DNA of 64,000 nt, taken from NCBI GenBank assembly GCA_036898135.1, contig CM072523.1:28984649-29048648 (forward strand), in the 5' to 3' direction. The stretch comes from Oncomelania hupensis. Lineage: Eukaryota; Mollusca; Gastropoda; Littorinimorpha; Pomatiopsidae. A program made the translations under genes and the position numbers. Below are positions 45,136 through 57,706 of this stretch, piece after piece. Each line of letters begins with the position of its first letter. Position 1 is the stretch's first letter. The notes beneath the pieces were generated by a model. It searched no databases. It was given only the letters and a program-made list of their open reading frames with translations, and was not told the origin of the DNA.

Positions 45136-46883
45136 AAAATTAGTATCGTGCTCTCAAAGGTGGACAAAAGTGCGACATAGTGGCTTTCAATTCCACGTGC
45201 TTCTGCGTGAGCTAACAGAGCCCAAAAGCAGTACAATTGCATTCAATAAGAACACCTTCGCATTTGCATAGTCAAAACTTGCGCAATCTGCTCATACTTT
45301 TCGTTTTTTATTCAGGCAGTTTGGCAGCTCTAGAACTCCGCTAAGTCTGAATGTGAGAATTTCTTATTTATTTTCCCTTTTTATGGCTGGGGGAAGGTGG
45401 TAAGTGGATGTGGTTTTAGAAATTAGAAAGAAGGATTTGATGGGTTCTGTTCCTCCCTTTTTTTTCCCTCCTCGGGTGTGCAGATCAGCAGTTGCTACGC
45501 TTTCCCTGAAGTAGAGAGACCCGAATTACCCGACAGCATTCGTGTCAAGTATACCCCTATCCCCCAAATCTCCAAACCTCCACTCACTCATTAGGAAATA
45601 TACAACAACAATCTACGCATCAGAGAGACAAAAAATACTGGCACAATCTTTTCGTTCCTTTTGTTCCAGGAAGTTGGCAGTAGTTATTCCTATACGAAAC
45701 ACCGTTTAATTCCTAATCTTTTCTTGGAAAGTTCACGAATAATTCAAAGCGGGGCTCTCTTAAATCTATGTTTAGTTTCGATTTGTTTTATTCTATAATT
45801 GAGGAATAGCTTGAAATAAACTGTATAAAGCTTAGTTGTTTTGAATTTGTTATTTGTAGACTTTTTTGTGTTCCTTTTCTTTCCAGACAAGGTAGAAGGT
45901 TAAAGGACATGGCCAAATTGGGCTTATGATTTGTAGCTTCTTTGTAACACTGCCATCATGGGACTTTGGTTTGACTTTTGATAGAAATGCTCAGATCGAA
46001 GAACTCGACACTGAGGTTTTGAACCCTGTTTTGGAACTGACTTGACTTGATTTGTTCAACGGCTGGTGCCTTTAGAAAAGGCATGTTCGTCGTTCTACAA
46101 TAATTTTATACTAAACCTTTTACCGTAGGAAACTTGGTATTGTGCATTGTTTGTTGCACACTATAATGTTGCTCAATTGTCCGAAGTTTTATTCGTTTAA
46201 ATTAGTATTAGATCCTTATTTTGAGGATGACAGAGTGCTTTTAGCATTTTTGCATATATAATGTTGGGTGTTTTTTGTTGTTGTCTTTGCTCATCGACCG
46301 AAAAGTGATCAAATATTTAGGCAGCAACGATTATTGTAAATAAAATGAATTGTTTCTTGAAAGGTGTTCTACAGCTCAAGGAGCTGCTCAAGGCACTGGC
46401 CTGAAAACAGTATGTACACGTATATAATTATAGGCTTAACTCAAACCGCCAAAGGCGTGCCAACTTGCGTACATAAAAGATTACGTGATGGTCAGTACTA
46501 AAGTTGATTTTTACCATTTTAAATGTGAAAACTGTGTATATGAACGTTGTTCATTGACTCCGTTTCCTATATAAATCTTTTTTGGCGAGACTATTTACTC
46601 GTACTCCTTGTGGTGTTTTTTTAACACGGAGTTCTGTGTTCTTTTCAATCTTTCGTATAAATATTCAATTGACTAGCATCATCATGAAACCTGGGCTGTG
46701 TATTATTTCATCTCGTAGGTCTGATATGTCTATCATAACTGTGTGACTAACATAGGGAGGTCTATAGCGTGTGGATTCGACAGTTGAAACCACTTCATTG
46801 TTATTCTGTATTGTGGCTTTAGGTGTGATCCTGTTAACAATTAGTGTTCCGCGAATATAACTAATATAAATGGCTTCTTTACA

Positions 46884-46886
<3 letters not shown>
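45136..46886. other. unassigned sequence
   Basis: No gene, RNA or repeat family recognised. GGTGTTCTACAGCTCAAGG with CAAGGCACTGGCC (46364-46402) faintly resembles the SINE body. Confidence 0.4.
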
Positions 46887-46950
<64 letters not shown>

Positions 46951-46980
46951 CCAGCAGCAGCAGCAAGAGAAGCATCAGCA
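46887..46980 (+). repeat. (ATC)n/(CAG)n microsatellite
   Basis: About 63 bp of ATC passing into CAG triplets. The Met-run frame on the minus strand is an artefact. Confidence 0.95.
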
Positions 46981-47170
46981 TCGTTATCAGTAGCAGTTTC
47001 AAATTAGAAACTTTAATTTTATTGTTGGTGTTCAGTTTGTACAATTTTCCATGTGTATATGAGAGTGTGTGTTAAAATCTTGTTATTTCATTTTTTTTTA
47101 ACAAACTAGCTCAGCAATCTGAAACCAAAAGCACCACTTTTGGAATAAAAAACAGTCATGCTGTTGTTTG

Positions 47171-47238
47171 AATGTGTGTGTGTGTGTGTGTGTGCGGGTG
47201 CGTGGGTGTGTGTGGGTGTGTGTGTGTGGGTGGGTGTT
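47171..47238 (+). repeat. (GT)n-rich microsatellite
   Basis: GT dinucleotides with GGGTGCGTGGG interruptions. Confidence 0.85.
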
Positions 47239-48500
47239 TTCTTGCGGGGGTTGCGTAACGTGTAAAGCAGAATTATGTTTGTGTGAGGGATAGATTGGGG
47301 AGGTTTGGACAACTAACGTATTATAAACTGTAAAAATCCTATTTCAATTGAAGACGACATAATACGGCGTGCCGCCGGAAGGCGGAGAACGTTTGCTGAT
47401 GGGGCACATTGTCAATTATTCTTCCTTGTTTCATGACCAGCCAAAATTAACGTTGCATGCGTTTTACAGCACATTCCTGCTTGCATTTCCTGAAGGTCGT
47501 GTCGTCAACGATTGTAACCTTATCAACCAGAAATCCAAGACTACTAAGGGACCTTCTCTACTGTCTGACATTTTCAAGCTAAGCATTGCAACATCCAGGG
47601 CTGTTCCTACTGAACTCCACCAACGTAGGCGAATATTTTTCTCAACGATTATTAAGCTCCCAGCAGTGGTCATCGCACTAGACGACGAAACCAAGCACAC
47701 TGTCCTGGATGGAAACTTATAAAGTTATAGGAATCGAATTGGAAATGCCCACGATTGGAGCACCTTCTGAGCATCTACAGTGGCAGCTTCAAATGACATG
47801 ATATATTAGCGTAAGAAATAAAACTTAAACGGACAGAAAACCGTGCCTTGAGGCATCCATACTATGCAAAAATAGAGAGGAGGCCGTAGTGGCAGAATGG
47901 AAGCGATCAGTGGAGAGCGTGAGAGACACTTAAAATACAAACTCTTAAGAGTCTGGTTGTTCAGAAAATCAATGATACACAGAGTGATTGATAGATTTAA
48001 TATATTGATATATAAATAAATATTTTTTTAAAATGTTTGTTTTGTTGTTGTTGTTGTAAGATCTTTGGATGAGGAAACCAAGTAAAAAAATTGCAGGAGA
48101 TACAAAACCCCAGGAATAAAAGATTCTCTAGGCCTATAAATGTATTTCGCTAAAACATTTCTACTTTGTCATAAGTTACAACTCCAGGTGTTGCAAATCT
48201 GATTCTGACATGAAAGAACCCACCAGTGTACGGTAGGCGTGATAGCGCGCAGCGGTTCATCGGTACTCGATGTAACTATAATATTTAATCCAACTTAAAG
48301 GACAAGAGTACATATGCTACTAAACTAGGTCATTTCCTTGTATGAGTAAAGCAATAGTAATAAGTGTCTTCTTTCGATGCAACAGAGTATTAGCCTGCGG
48401 TTTATACCATATCAGGACGAGTCAGGGTACTTAATTCTTTTTTTTCCCTTGGGTTTCGTGAGGGGAACTCCCTTTGATTTCTCGTGTATGTTCGTGTGTG
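47239..48500. other. unassigned, with one orphan frame
   Basis: A 117-codon frame at 47369-47722 (+) and an overlapping 78-codon frame on the minus strand have no recognisable domain, signal or splice context. Either could be a fragment of an unknown element; neither is called as a gene. Confidence 0.35.
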
Positions 48501-48723
<223 letters not shown>

Positions 48724-49285
48724 TGATTATTGCTTTAGGTCCAGCGGACTCTTCCGAGCCAAATCAGGACCGGACAACCCCCGATCCGCAAAAAAGATCT
48801 GCTGAAACAACCCTAGTGGTAAAACTGAAAGCTCTCCACCAGCCAGTCACTTTACAATAAAGACATCCCACGCAGGGGATGCTGAGGCTGTACACTAATT
48901 TATCGAACCCCCGTTTACAAAAACAAAATAGAATACAAACATCATTATAAATTATCAGCAAAACACATACATATAAAAATGCCTACATTGCTAAATAATA
49001 ACATCATAGGAAGCCCTAGTGACCACCTGGCAGAAAGCGTCCAATATTCCCAAGCTGATCCAACAGACTTCATACACAAATAAGGAGTCTTGTCCCGGAA
49101 GAGTTTTCAAGAAAAAAGGTAGATGACTGGTCTAGTGAAGAAGAAGATAGTATAGCAGATTGATAGAAAAGAGCAGGAATGAGAAAGCAAATGAGAAAGA
49201 CAGCGACAGTGGGAATTTAAAGCACTAAATTTCCAGAAAGTGGGGATACTATTTATACTAAAACCCCCGGCGCCCCAACGGGGGA
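48724..49285 (-). mobile_element. dispersed ~600 bp retroposon, copy E
   Basis: Reverse-strand full-length copy. The 5' end is at 49285 (CCCCGTTGGGGCGCCGGGG then the TATAAATAG box) and the 3' end is near 48724 (GTCCGCTGGACC then AATAATCATG). The tail runs into ATTAC and GATA repeats. A frame at 48764-48961 is open in the same phase as the one in copy B. Confidence 0.8.
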
Positions 49286-49334
49286 AGATAGATAGAGAGA
49301 TAGATAGAGAGAGCGAGAGATAAAGATATGTGGT

Positions 49335-49338
49335 GCGC

Positions 49339-49387
<49 letters not shown>
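49335..49387 (+). repeat. (GT)n microsatellite
   Basis: About 50 bp of GT, preceded by imperfect GATA/GAGA (49287-49325) at the 5' end of copy E. Confidence 0.95.
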
Positions 49388-49389
<2 letters not shown>

Positions 49390-49730
49390 ATTTGTTTTGA
49401 ATGTGAATACCTTGTCTTGTCATTGTTATCGAAACAAACTGTCATCAACGATTATTATAGCCTCGATACTGCAATATAATATTGATTACTATGTTAATAA
49501 TCGGAAAATTACAGACACATTATGACTGTATTCATGTCCTGATTATTTTTTTTAAATCTGTTTGCATACAACCGCTTTGGAGCGTTTGTCTCATCTGTTT
49601 TTTATGTATTTTTTTAACAGCTCATTTTCAATATCTTAATATATTGGAAGTAAATTGCAAATATCAAATTACGTTATCTGGGTGTTTTTTCTCTCCTCCA
49701 AAATATAGTGTTTATTGATAACTGTGATAA
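49388..49730. other. unassigned sequence
   Basis: AT-rich with no recognised feature. Confidence 0.35.
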
Positions 49731-49743
49731 TGATGATGACGAC

Positions 49744-49800
<57 letters not shown>

Positions 49801-49801
49801 A
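49731..49801 (+). repeat. (GAT)n microsatellite
   Basis: About 70 bp of GAT with ACGACG at the start. Confidence 0.95.
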
Positions 49802-50345
49802 ATGTTTTTAATTAGGCAGCAATTCCTTATAAAAACTGTAACTATAATACAAAACTTTTTCTGATATGTATGTAACATAAGCATGTGCCGGCATGTTAAA
49901 AAAAAAAACAACTAACAACCGGCTGATTGTAATATACTATTGTTAAAACGCTTGATTTGGGGTTGTTATCGAGTACTTAATTATATTACTGTTGTTACTT
50001 GCAGTGCATATATGTCAACTTACACCTCCCTCCCCCCCCCCTCGGCCCTGTGCCACTTGGTTATTAGTGCATTTGTATGTATTGTAATTGATGTCAAACT
50101 CCCAGACCAGTATGCATATAAGTCAATTACGTCAATTAAAATTCCTAGAAGTTCGCAGTTTCTGTTTTGGTTTGAATGATTTTATGCAAACGCGTCTGTA
50201 ATATTTGTGTTTTTTCATTTACTTTTTCTTTGGCAGTAGACTAGTTATAGAGACACGAAATTGCATATGTTATTACGTAAGAGTGCAATTTTGTTATCTT
50301 CATATTATCGTTAGAATGAGACAAAAAAAATCATTAAACATAGGC

Positions 50346-50350
<5 letters not shown>
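49802..50350. other. unassigned sequence
   Basis: No gene or known repeat. Confidence 0.35.
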
Positions 50351-50384
<34 letters not shown>

Positions 50385-50431
50385 CTCTTCTTTCTGTTTC
50401 TCTTCTTTCTCTGTCTCGGTCTGTCTGTCTG

Positions 50432-50494
<63 letters not shown>
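50351..50494 (+). repeat. (CT)n microsatellite at retroposon 5' end
   Basis: Two CT arrays joined by a TTTCTCTTCTTTC and GTCTGTCTGT segment. The second ends exactly where copy F starts. Confidence 0.9.
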
Positions 50495-50497
<3 letters not shown>

Positions 50498-51093
50498 CCC
50501 GTGGGGGTGCCGGCGGTTTAAGTATAAATAGTATCCCCACTTTCTGAAAATTCAGTGCTTTAAATTCCCACTGTCGCTGTCTTTCTCCTTTGTTCTTTCT
50601 CATTCCTACTCTGTTCTATCAATCTATACCATCTCCTTCTTCGCTAGACCAGTCACCTACCTTTTCTTTTTGAAAATTCTTCCGGGACAAAACTCCTCAT
50701 TTGTGTTTGAGGTCTGTTGGATCATCAGCTTGGGAATATTGGACGCTATTTGCCAGGTGGTCAGTGGGGCTTCCTATGATGTTATTATTTGGCTATGTAG
50801 GCATTTTATATGTATGTGTTTTGTTGATATTTTATAATGATGTTTATATTCTATTTTGTTTTTGTAAAGGGGGTTTGATAAATTAGAGTATAGCCTCAGC
50901 GTCCTCTGCGTGGGATGTCTTTATTATAAAGTGACCGGCTGGTGGAGTGCCTTAAGTGTTACCACTAGGGTTGTTTCGCCAGATCTTTTATGCGGATTAG
51001 GATTGCTAAGTCCTCTTTCAGCGAAGTTGTGGTCTTGATTTTGTGGTCCTGATTCGGCTCTGTGCAGTCCGCTGGACCCTGTAAGCAATGAAT

Positions 51094-51096
<3 letters not shown>
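50495..51096 (+). mobile_element. dispersed ~600 bp retroposon, copy F
   Basis: Full-length copy of 602 bp: CCCCGTGGGGGTGCCGGCGG, TATAAATAG box, GTATCCCCACTTTCTG, the conserved middle block, then GTCCGCTGGACCCTGTAAGC and AATGAATAA. It is bounded on both sides by CT microsatellite, consistent with insertion into CT or with tail growth. Confidence 0.82.

Positions 51097-51170
<74 letters not shown>
51097..51170 (+). repeat. (CT)n microsatellite at retroposon 3' end
   Basis: About 73 bp of perfect CT immediately after copy F. Confidence 0.95.
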
Positions 51171-51175
<5 letters not shown>

Positions 51176-51400
51176 TATTCACTTTTTGGAATAACACTCC
51201 TGAAGGTCTCCGCACTCCGGCATCTAATTTATATCATTTAGAACTCGTCTCTTAGAACACATTAAAATTAAATAAACGTTTATAACATTAATTTGTTGTA
51301 TTTAATAGTTATTGTTACAAGCCCCAAGGGCAAGAGTTAAAAAAGCGCTTATTCTTTTACCCCTGGAAAATAAAACTGTTATCTCATCTCATTTTATCTT

Positions 51401-51404
<4 letters not shown>

Positions 51405-51486
<82 letters not shown>

Positions 51487-51511
51487 CTCTCTCTCTCTCT
51501 TTCTCTCTCTC

Positions 51512-51542
<31 letters not shown>

Positions 51543-51800
51543 TTCTTCTTCTTCTTCTTCTTCTTCTTCTTCTTCTTCTTCTTCTTCTTCTTCTGCGTCA
51601 TCATCATCATCCCCATCATCATCATCATCATCATAATCACAATCATTATCTTCGGTTTCTTTTTCTCCTCCTCCTCCTCCTCCTCCTCCTCCTCCGTCTC
51701 TTCCCCTTCCTCCTTCTTCCTTCTTCTTCTTCTTCTTCTTATTCTCCTTCTCCTCCTCCTCCTCCTCCTCCTTCTTCTTCTTCTTCTTCCTCATGAAGAA
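51405..51800 (+). repeat. pyrimidine tract (CT)n(CTT)n(ATC)n(CTC)n
   Basis: About 105 bp CT, 80 bp CTT, an ATC block and mixed CTC/CTT triplets form one of the longest pyrimidine strands in the window (broken only by the ATC block). It is preceded by a weak retroposon-like tail (AAAAAAGCGCTTATTC at 51340). Long frames over it are artefacts. Confidence 0.95.
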
Positions 51801-52795
51801 ACAATATAGCTGAGAGAAAGTGATAAAAGAAAAAAACGATTTCCGAGAAAATGAGCGTCATCATGAACATAATGCTATACTGTCACTGGTGCACAAGTTT
51901 AGCCATCTTATCTCGGTGCATGCACAGGACTGCTTTGATTGGATTACTTTTGTCACGTGACACGCAACGAAGTATGGTGTCAGCAACATTATAATTGTGC
52001 GCGTATTTGGTTTGCGTGATCACGTACGAGAACTTATGTCTCTTTTGAGGGTTACATTTGAACGAAATTTAATCAGAAGTACTCAAATCAAGTACAGGAC
52101 ATGTTGGCATGGTTAATAGGCCTGCCTATAATATATTATGTTTTGGGAAAGCCCTCCTGTGGGAGGGGGGTGGCATGTCCAAACAGATTTACGAGAAGAC
52201 TATTAATCTACTTCCAAGTCATGAGTATTTTATTGAATTATTTAGGAGCGGGGTTTTCTTATGATACAAAAAAAATATTCCTAAAGCCGCAACGCTGTGC
52301 AATTTCAATTACAATTAAACAGTAGCCTATATAAATATTTAAAAGATTTTTCACCAAAAAGATATGAGTCACTCATTTTCCGGTTAAACGTGTTTCAATC
52401 GATTAAGTGGTTGACGACTTCATACAGGAAACTGAAACTAAAAAACATATATTTAGTGAACGTCTCTATTTATAACCTTACGACGGGTTAACTGCATGTG
52501 TAAGTACATTATGACATAGAATGACATAAGATAACAAAGGTATTAAAAATTGTTTTTTTTTTTAAAATCATGAGTCAGTTTGTTATCGAAGGCGGCCAAG
52601 AGGACGTCGAATGTACGAGAACATTTAATAGCAGTTAGCTGTGTATGACTGGCAAAACTAAATTGTGTAGCTTTATGGCAAACAAATGAACACTTTATTT
52701 ATATTAAAAAACGATTTATGATATCTTGTCACCCAATTTAAAGACAGACAGATCGGATACAGAAAGAGAGATGGTAGGGGGACAGAGAAAGTGGA
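51801..52795. other. unassigned sequence
   Basis: Two short frames without any recognisable domain; no other feature. Confidence 0.4.
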
Positions 52796-52807
52796 AGTAG
52801 AGAGAGA

Positions 52808-52842
<35 letters not shown>

Positions 52843-52952
52843 GGCGGGGGAAAATGGAGAGATTGAGAAAGCAAGGGAGGGAGAGAAGCAGATAGAAATA
52901 GAAAGAAATTAAATAGAAATAATACAAGTTTACGTTACATAATGTAATATAA

Positions 52953-53030
<78 letters not shown>
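52796..53030 (+). repeat. (GA)n microsatellites
   Basis: Imperfect GA at 52798-52842 and about 75 bp of perfect GA at 52956-53028. Confidence 0.92.
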
Positions 53031-53031
<1 letters not shown>

Positions 53032-53151
53032 TTTTAAACTTGAAACTCTTTTTTAATTAGAGTTAAAGATTTTAGACTAATTAAGAAGTCTAATCTCCCA
53101 ATCTGTCCCTTAACATTAAAAAAATCTTTAACATTAACTGGAAAATCATAT

Positions 53152-53152
53152 T

Positions 53153-53185
<33 letters not shown>

Positions 53186-53267
53186 CACACGCACGCACAC
53201 ACCATCATCTTCGTCATTATCTTTAAACAATTTTAGACACCCACCCACCTCCCCATCCATCACCCTT

Positions 53268-53323
<56 letters not shown>

Positions 53324-53360
53324 AATAATAATAAAAATAAATAAATAAATAAATAAAAAA
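53152..53360. repeat. (CA)n and (GAT)n, with (ATTT)n LINE tail
   Basis: CA repeat at 53153-53200, GAT at 53268-53321, then AATAAATAAATAAAT (53335-53358). On the minus strand that last part is the simple tail of the LINE to its right. Confidence 0.88.
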
Positions 53361-54640
53361 CAAAAAATAATTACATGCATGAATGTGTTCTCATTTATGT
53401 TATTATACATCACTTTTATAATTAAGTTCTCAGATGCTTACATATTTTATATTTGAAAGAAAACAATGTGTCGCAATGTTTACACTCCAGAGGGAGAGAG
53501 TTTCATGCAGAAGCTCCATTAAATGATAGGCTTTTTTTTATAAATCAATGCGAGAGAGGATTGTTTATAATTATACAATCTATGCCTATCAACTGGCTTA
53601 GTATAAAATGTATCAAGATATTAAGGTGTTTCTCCATGTTTGAGTTTTAAAATTAGGATATCTGTATTAAATATTAATTGTTTTTGAAGTGGTAATATTC
53701 GGAGTTCTTTATATTTTTCATTAGTTGTATCATCTGTATTTATACTAAAAGACTTATAAATTATCTTGATTGCTCTTTTATGAAGACTAATTATATGTTT
53801 AAGTTGAGCGTCACTGGCATTACACCAAATAATCGATGCATAATTAAAATGGGACGTACAGTGGGCATAGAAAAGGGATTCTAATGCATCAACCGTAACA
53901 AAATGTATAAGTTAGTTTATTTAGAAGGAAAAAGGTTTTACAATTTTTTTTACAAATATGGTTAACATGTGACCTCCAGCTAAAATCATCATCGATGATG
54001 ATGCTTAGCACTTTATGTTCATGAACTTGCTCAATACTGTACGAACCTCAGTTTAGATTAAGGAAAAAAATATCCATTTTGGCGCTTTTGTCTTGTGGTG
54101 AGTAGCATACCTTTGCTTTTATTAGGATTTAATTTCATTCTATTGATGCGACACAAGTTATGAATTTCATGTATGTTTTTTTGAAGATTTTGTTTCAACT
54201 GATGCAGATTTGTATTATGAGTATGGAGGGATGAATCATCAGCAAATAAATTAAGGTTAACATTTTGTGTGAGCAAAAGGGGCATGTCATTGAAAAATAT
54301 ACAGAATAAAATAGGACCAAGGATCAATCCTTGAGGAACTCTACAAGTTACATCGCCAGAAGACGAAAAGGAACCATTAGTGCACCCTGATTGGTGCCTG
54401 TTTGATAAATATGATTTAAAAAATAATACAGATGTAGAATTTTGAAAATAGAATTTTAATTCATTCATTAAGATGTTATAGTTAACTAGGTCAAATGCCT
54501 TTTTAAGGTCTAGAAAAACTGCTCCTACAATGTCTTGCTTGTTTATAGCATCAAGCCAAGCATCACAAATATGGGCGAGCGCTGTTTGACAAGAGTGTTT
54601 AGGTCTGAAGCCAGACTGAAAAGGATGAAATTTTAAACCT
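53340..54640 (-). pseudogene. 5'-truncated LINE (RT and C-terminal domain)
   Basis: On the minus strand an open stretch from about 54640 to 54058 gives RT motifs SGFRPKHSCQTALAHICDAW, VFLDLKKAFDLVNYNIL, VPQGLILGPILFCIFFND and NLFADDSSLHTH (catalytic FADD). After a stop and frame changes, ASIIWCNASDAQLKHIISLH, KRAIKIIYKS and ELRILPLQKQLIFNTDIL follow (about 53860-53660), the usual C-terminal region of Jockey/CR1-group LINEs. It ends in (ATTT)n and then a GAT array. The upstream endonuclease part is missing, cut off at a microsatellite. Confidence 0.88.
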
Positions 54641-54701
54641 GAGAGAGAGAGAGACAGAGAGAGAGACAGAGAGAGAAAGAGAAGTTGTGTGTATGATGAT
54701 A

Positions 54702-54794
<93 letters not shown>

Positions 54795-54796
54795 TC
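54636..54796 (+). repeat. (GA)n and (GAT)n microsatellite
   Basis: Imperfect GA at 54638-54682, then about 100 bp of GAT at 54694-54793. Confidence 0.95.
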
Positions 54797-55120
54797 CATT
54801 TGAATTGCGAATGGAATTGCGGATGAGAAGGAAGTGCATGAAGGTGAAAGTGAGGAGGTCACTGTTTTTCTTTCTTTTTTCCAGAAACTGTAAAAGTCGG
54901 AATCTGATGCAGGCGGGAAAGCCAAGAGCTGCTCAACTGAAAAAGACAAGGATCCTGTGTGTGATAGTTATGGAGGTGATGATTTCTTTTCCCTAGAAAT
55001 GTTAGGGAATGCTCTGTTCGTGTAAACATAGACGATTACTTCGAGGAGAAGGGTGGGGGGGAGGGGGAGGATGATTGTATTAGGCTAACATCACAGGCAC
55101 ATTACGTGCTTAGCGAAGAA
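54797..55120. other. unassigned sequence
   Basis: No recognised feature. Confidence 0.35.
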
Positions 55121-55126
55121 GAAGAA

Positions 55127-55157
<31 letters not shown>

Positions 55158-55201
55158 AAGAAGAAGAAGAAGAAGAAGAAGAAGAAGAAGAAGAAGAAGA
55201 C
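55121..55201 (+). repeat. (GAA)n microsatellite
   Basis: About 75 bp of GAA followed by GACGACG. Confidence 0.95.
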
Positions 55202-55239
55202 GACGAAAGTAGTATATCACAGTCATCACTACCACCACC

Positions 55240-55895
55240 AAAAATTATAACAAATCAAGCAATCCATTATTCTCGTCCTATTGTTACTTTGGCCAATAGA
55301 CTAATTCTTAATTCTTGGAAAACAAAATACTGCAAAGAGGTAGTATGCCAATGTCAAGCAAAAATAACAATAGATCACATATTACATGATTGTAGTGCAA
55401 TACAACAACTCTTACCTGCAAATATTTGCAATGCTCAAATTATAACATATGATTGTTGGCTGCAGATTGCAGAGGCGTTGATTTTTAGCCCTATAGGGTT
55501 TTTTTTGTAATATTTGATATTATTTGTTGGTATTTATGATTCGGGCCGGAATGTGCTATACTTTTCCTTATATATGATGAATAGAATAAGAAATATTGTA
55601 TAATATGTAAATAGAGACTGCATTCAGGACGGTAGGAGGGGTGGGAGAGGCAGTTATCCGTGGGAGAATGGAGAGAAATCTAACTATACTTCTTCACGGA
55701 GGATTGGTTTATCTCGCCTTTTTTGCCTTTTTTGTATGTAGTCCCTAAGCTTTGAATATTATTAATAGTATAAGTGATTGTTGCCTATCTCCTTTATTTA
55801 TGTTTTAGTTGTATTTTAATTTACTGTTGTTAATGTTGTCTAAAATCACTTTTAAGTGAAAAGACGTAAAAACAAACAAACAAACAAATCTTCCA
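55240..55895 (+). pseudogene. LINE 3' fragment
   Basis: Frame 55289-55510 ends a LINE-like protein: CQCQAKITIDHILHDC has the spacing of the C-terminal zinc-knuckle (CxC...HxxxxC) seen in Jockey/R1-type elements. The following ~350 bp resemble a 3' UTR, ending in AAGTGAAAAGACGTAAAAAC and (AAAC)n at about 55868-55888. No RT remains. Confidence 0.6.
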
Positions 55896-57706
55896 CAGCC
55901 ACCACCGCCGCCGGCGCCGCCATCACTACCAATATAAACAAGCAAAAATCACTGAACAACAACAAAAATAACGGCAGCAACAACAAAACAACAAACTATA
56001 TCCTTCCATTTGAGCAAGTTTTACAATCTAATTGTTGGCTGTAGCAAACAGTAGGTCGAGGATGAGGAGGAAGAGTAGAGAGAATGGAGAGAGGGAGAGA
56101 GAGAGAGAGGCGCACACGCGCGCCCGATCATCTCCCTCCAACCATCCGATTCACGGGTTTGAGTGCATGCAGGCTGCACAGGCCTATGTTACATGCCCGT
56201 ATGCCTATGTCCAGTACGTAAGCTATATTTTATATGTCTTTTGCTTTCTGTGACATTGAAAGTTGCTAATTCATATAGCCTACTCATGTCCCTTCATTGT
56301 AAGCTTACATTTACTTGGCAAATAAGCGAGGAAGACGAGTAAAAACGGTTTGAATAGCAGGTTAAAAGACATGTAGTGTGCTAAACGCTTCGTCAGGAGT
56401 TACACAAGCTAACTCAATAATTAATCGTATCCCATCCTACCGTGGCGCAACGTGTCGCATCCCCCACCCTCACCCCCGCCTGTCGTACTAAAAGTAAACT
56501 AAGAAATTAAAACGAACGTACCATCTGTGATGATATTCTGGGGAAGATACGTTTATGTTACTAGTGGGTAAGACTTATTGATAGATGGGCGATGTGCTAC
56601 CACTATCGATCGTTCTTTTACCAGAATTCCGAAAGTTGTGTGAGAGACAGATCACGGCACTTTGGTCACATAAAATTTATATTTGTTCTCGGGAATTTTA
56701 GTATCATTTGGCTCAACTTGAGAACCGGTGATGACTAATCAAAAGACTAGAGTATTATGTCTCGAGAGAAGAAAACTAATAGTTACACAACAATACAAAT
56801 AGAATGACACCAGTCGTATGTATGTAATTTCACTTTTTATATATTCAACACAAACTTTAACATTTCTGCATTAACCGGTAAATTAATAAGTAATATAGTT
56901 CAAAGTGCTGGGAAAGTTCTTTAGCAGGTTTCCTTCATCATTTGCTAACTGCGGTTACGATTTTCACTGTTCGTAGTTTTCTAAATGTTCTAGTTTTCTC
57001 GAGGGTAGGACTCAGTTCATTTGCGGGTGACTTATCTACTCTGGCGGTGAGTCGGGTCGCCCTTGTAGCTGTGGGGTTCGGACGTGGCCAGGTAGACTCT
57101 TGATGGTTCTCCTTTGGTGCCACGGGAGCGACGGTCAGGCGTTCGTCTCCACAAACCTTATGATCCCAGGGCCGACCTGTAAAAGTCGGAGCTCTGGCTA
57201 CAGTATTCTCGTTAGCTATAAGTGTGCGGTCTCCTCTGCAAAGTGTCTATAGCATCAGACACCTGCAGGGTTTCCATATGCACAATTCGATTCGAATCTT
57301 AAGGCTAAGATACATCAATCCTCATGCATACTGTCTCAGAAACAATAATCTGTTTCTGTAACTATATATATCAAGAACATATTATCAATACATGGCAATC
57401 AATATACAATAAACATACACATATTAAACCTACTAGTGTTATCTTACTTGTAGACTCTGGGACTCGTGAAATCGTCTTTTACGTCTCTAGCACTCTCTTG
57501 ATGAGATGGAGATAGACGGACACTGCAGTTTGTTCCTTTGGTCGACCCTCACAGCTGAGCAGTTCGTTTGCGACTGACTAGCTAAGATTGGGGCCCAAAG
57601 ATATGCAAGAGTTCCTAGTAGTCTTCTGACCAATCGTTTAGCTCTCGTTTTCGTCAATCTCGCATATACGGGATTTTACGGTTTCAGTTGGAATATTTTT
57701 CACACC
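55896..57706. other. unassigned sequence upstream of element 2
   Basis: A minus-strand open stretch (56938 to about 57190) has a Pro/Thr/Arg-rich translation with no recognisable domain. It could be the tail of another element's polyprotein. The rest is AT-rich. Confidence 0.35.

Noticed and set aside
47369..47722. 117-codon frame as a gene
   Set aside because: No recognisable domain, no splice or promoter context, and a long overlapping frame on the other strand; left as unassigned.
51312..51809. 165-codon Leu/Ser/Phe-rich frame and its Glu/Lys-rich reverse
   Set aside because: It lies on CT/CTT repeats; low complexity explains it fully.
56938..57190. Open minus-strand stretch as the end of an envelope or pol gene
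   Set aside because: No motif supports any specific family; too short to assign.
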